Positions 4,186 through 5,864 of a stretch of DNA of 5,864 nt are shown piece by piece. The DNA is from Nevskiaceae bacterium (GTDB lineage: Bacteria; Pseudomonadota; Gammaproteobacteria; Steroidobacterales; Steroidobacteraceae). Location: positions 1-5,864 of the forward strand of contig JAITMN010000267.1 of NCBI GenBank assembly GCA_031277355.1, given 5' to 3'. The notes below the pieces were generated by a model, which was not told the DNA's origin, did no database searches, and worked only from the letters and a program-made list of their open reading frames with translations. Numbering within the stretch: the stretch's first letter is position 1; each line of letters opens with the position of its first letter. A program made the translations under genes and the position numbers.

Positions 4186-5864
4186 ATGGATGAACTCCCC
4201 GCACCACCGCCGCTCAACCACTGGCTGAGCGATGCCGTTCGTGAAGCCCCGGCGCAGGTGGCGCTGGAAACGCCCGGTGAACGGCTGACCTACGCGCAGT
4301 TGTGCGGGCAGGTGAACGCGCTTGCCGCGCGTCTGCGCGAGGCGGGCATCGGCTCCGGCGATCGCATCGGCATCGCTGCAACCCGCTCGCGCGATACCGT
4401 GGTGGCCATTCTTGCCTGCGTGGAGGTGGGTGCGGCCTATGTGCCGTTCGACATCGGCTACCCGCCGCAGCGATTGCTGGCGATGTTCGAGCAGTCGAGG
4501 CCGCGTGCAGTGCTGGGTGAGCCCGAAGCGGTGGCGCAACTGCGCCGGCTGATTGCGAATCTGCCCACGCTCGACAACGTGGCTGCGCGCGGGGCCGCGC
4601 CTTTTGCCGCAGCGCCCGATCTGGCGTATGTGCTGTTCACGTCGGGGTCCACCGGCAAGCCCAAGGGCGTGGCGATGGGCGATTTGCCGCTGCGGCATCT
4701 GATTCAATGGCATGCCGACCATCGGCGATTGGGACAGCCCGCGCGCACGCTGCAATTTGCGCCGCTGTCGTTCGATGTGCATTTTCAGGAGATTTTCTCC
4801 ACGCTGGCCTGTCGCGGCACGCTGGTGCTGATTCCCGAATCGCAGCGGCGCGATCCGCAGCAGCTTCTGCGCTTGTTGGGCAGCACTGGCATCGAGCGAA
4901 TCTTTCTGCCCTATGTCGCGTTGCAGATGTTGGCCGATGCGGCTTTGATGCAGGTTGCGCCGCCACCGCTGCGCGAGGTGGTGAGCGCGGGCGAACAATT
5001 GCAGGTTACGCCGTCGATACGCGCGTTCTTTCGGCGCATGAGCGGCGCTGAACTGCACAATCACTACGGACCCACTGAAACGCATGTGGTTACTGCGTAT
5101 GAGTTGAAGGGCGATGCGGACGCATGGCCGGATATTCCGCCGATTGGGCAGCCGTTGCCGCATGTGAAGGTTGCGCTGCGCGGTGCGGTTGGGCCGGGCG
5201 GGGAAGGTGGCGAAGGTGGCGAAGGCGGTGAAGGTGAACTGCTGCTGGGCGGTGAATCGCTGGCGCTGGGTTATATCGGGCAGCCTGCGCTGACGGCGGA
5301 GCGCTTCGGCGAGGATTTGCCGCAGTTTCCGGGGCGCTGGTATGTGACCGGTGATCTGGCGGTGCGCGATCCGCACGGCAACTATGTGTATCGGGGCCGC
5401 GCCGATCAGCAGATCAAGGTCGATGGATTTCGCATCGAGCCCGGCGAGATCGAGATCGCGCTGATGTCGGAGGCCGGCGTTCGGGAAGCCGTTGTGATGG
5501 CGGCTGACGTGCCGGGCGCGGGGCGTCAGTTGGTGGCATACCTCGTGATGCTCGACCCGCACGAAGCGGCCTCGTCGATGGCGAGCCGGTTGCGGCAGAG
5601 TCTGCGTCAACGTCTGCCGGAGTACATGGTTCCGGCGCGGTTCATTGCGCTCGATGCGTTGCCCACCACGCCCAGCGGCAAGATAGATCGCAAGGCATTG
5701 CCTGCGCCTGCGGCTGTGCAGGTGCAGGCGGGCGCTGATGCGCTGACGCTCATTCGCACGATATGGAAAGACTTGCTGGGCCTCGATGACATCGACGATG
5801 AGGCGAATCTGTTTGAGTTGGGCGCACGATCGCTGCTGGTGCTGCGCTTCGTTGCGCGCGTGCG
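4186..5864 (+). CDS. NRPS-type adenylation domain plus carrier domain, predicted proline-activating (runs off right edge)
   Basis: The protein should activate an amino acid as its AMP ester and load it onto an attached phosphopantetheine carrier. I read 559 codons to the window edge with no stop. Core motifs are FTSGSTGKPKGVAM at 151-164 (A3), NHYGPTE at 292-298 (A5), WYVTGDL at 385-391 (A7), GRADQQIKVDGFRIEPGEIE at 404-423 (A8) and TPSGKIDRKALP at 495-506 (A10, K499). A carrier domain follows, with LFELGARSLLVLR at 542-554 and S549 as the probable pantetheine site. Aligning by eye to GrsA, the specificity residues are D197, V198, Q201, V244, V266, A268, H293, V301, V302 and K499. This resembles the proline code DVQ(L/F)IAHVVK. 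No condensation domain precedes the A domain, so the protein is a stand-alone loader or an initiation module. An in-frame ATG at 4090 with a weak CAGG 9 bases upstream would add 32 residues. I prefer 4186, where the domain begins within about ten residues, although it lacks a clear ribosome site. Confidence 0.88.
   Translation, partial: MDELPAPPPLNHWLSDAVREAPAQVALETPGERLTYAQLCGQVNALAARLREAGIGSGDRIGIAATRSRDTVVAILACVEVGAAYVPFDIGYPPQRLLAMFEQSRPRAVLGEPEAVAQLRRLIANLPTLDNVAARGAAPFAAAPDLAYVLFTSGSTGKPKGVAMGDLPLRHLIQWHADHRRLGQPARTLQFAPLSFDVHFQEIFSTLACRGTLVLIPESQRRDPQQLLRLLGSTGIERIFLPYVALQMLADAALMQVAPPPLREVVSAGEQLQVTPSIRAFFRRMSGAELHNHYGPTETHVVTAYELKGDADAWPDIPPIGQPLPHVKVALRGAVGPGGEGGEGGEGGEGELLLGGESLALGYIGQPALTAERFGEDLPQFPGRWYVTGDLAVRDPHGNYVYRGRADQQIKVDGFRIEPGEIEIALMSEAGVREAVVMAADVPGAGRQLVAYLVMLDPHEAASSMASRLRQSLRQRLPEYMVPARFIALDALPTTPSGKIDRKALPAPAAVQVQAGADALTLIRTIWKDLLGLDDIDDEANLFELGARSLLVLRFVARV
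5200..5235 (+). repeat. Four 9-bp tandem repeats encoding Gly-Glu-Gly units
   Basis: Four consecutive copies of GGN-GAA-GGN (GGGGAAGGT, GGCGAAGGT, GGCGAAGGC, GGTGAAGGT) encode (GEG)4 at residues 339-350 of the adenylation protein. They sit in the surface loop just before the GELLLGGE (A6) motif, where A domains usually have a short VPxGxxGEL turn. The copies differ only at third codon positions. The in-frame 9-base unit means copy number could vary without a frameshift. Confidence 0.85.

Noticed and set aside
4145..4228. ATG at 4145 as a short upstream gene or leader peptide
   Set aside because: The frame overlaps the adenylation start out of frame and ends at 4228 with no ribosome site or conserved feature.
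4153..5610. Long minus-strand open frame (485 codons) opposite the adenylation gene
   Set aside because: It is antisense to a clearly conserved adenylation domain. Its translation is low-complexity, rich in R, Q and H, with no recognisable domain, as expected from GC-rich codon bias.
1..5864. tRNA, rRNA, CRISPR array, insertion sequence or riboswitch
   Set aside because: I saw no cloverleaf-like genes, repeat-spacer pattern, transposase or terminal inverted repeats. The divergent leader was compared with the GEMM c-di-GMP riboswitch pattern and did not match.

Overview
The window is GC-rich, tightly packed Gram-negative DNA, most likely from a betaproteobacterium or a related gammaproteobacterium. 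That guess rests on the gene content. A NodB-type deacetylase with a DVED motif, a FemAB-like protein and a DegT-type aminotransferase together resemble the exopolysaccharide loci linked to exosortase A (XrtA/PEP-CTERM). No exosortase or PEP-CTERM substrate lies in the window, so the assignment comes from recognising these subfamilies.

Layout, left to right. Bases 1-798 (minus strand) hold a HipBA-type toxin-antitoxin pair. An XRE-family regulator (454-798) overlaps by 14 bases the start of a HipA-like kinase (467 down to the left edge, cut off by the window). An AT-rich 53-base gap (799-851) separates the pair from the next module and probably carries its promoter/operator. Bases 852-4014 (minus strand) form a three-gene polysaccharide operon, read deacetylase (4014-3070), then FemAB-like protein (3069-2035, zero-base junction), then aminotransferase (2003-852). 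Bases 4015-4185 are a divergent intergenic region with a candidate promoter for the operon and a 9-bp inverted repeat followed by a T-run. From 4186 to the right edge (plus strand, incomplete) runs an NRPS-type adenylation domain followed by the beginning of a peptidyl carrier domain.

How they may work together. The aminotransferase could install an amino group on a nucleotide sugar, and the deacetylase could expose amines on the growing or finished polysaccharide. The FemAB/GNAT-fold protein is a plausible acyl or aminoacyl transferase. The divergent adenylation-carrier protein would load an amino acid as a thioester. Its specificity residues, read by eye, give D-V-Q-V-V-A-H-V-V-K, close to the known proline code DVQ(L/F)IAHVVK. 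An aminoacyl or pyrrole-type decoration of the polysaccharide is therefore a testable but speculative idea, and an unrelated small peptide or alkaloid pathway starting at the right edge is the main alternative. The HipBA pair looks like an independent accessory module next to the operon.
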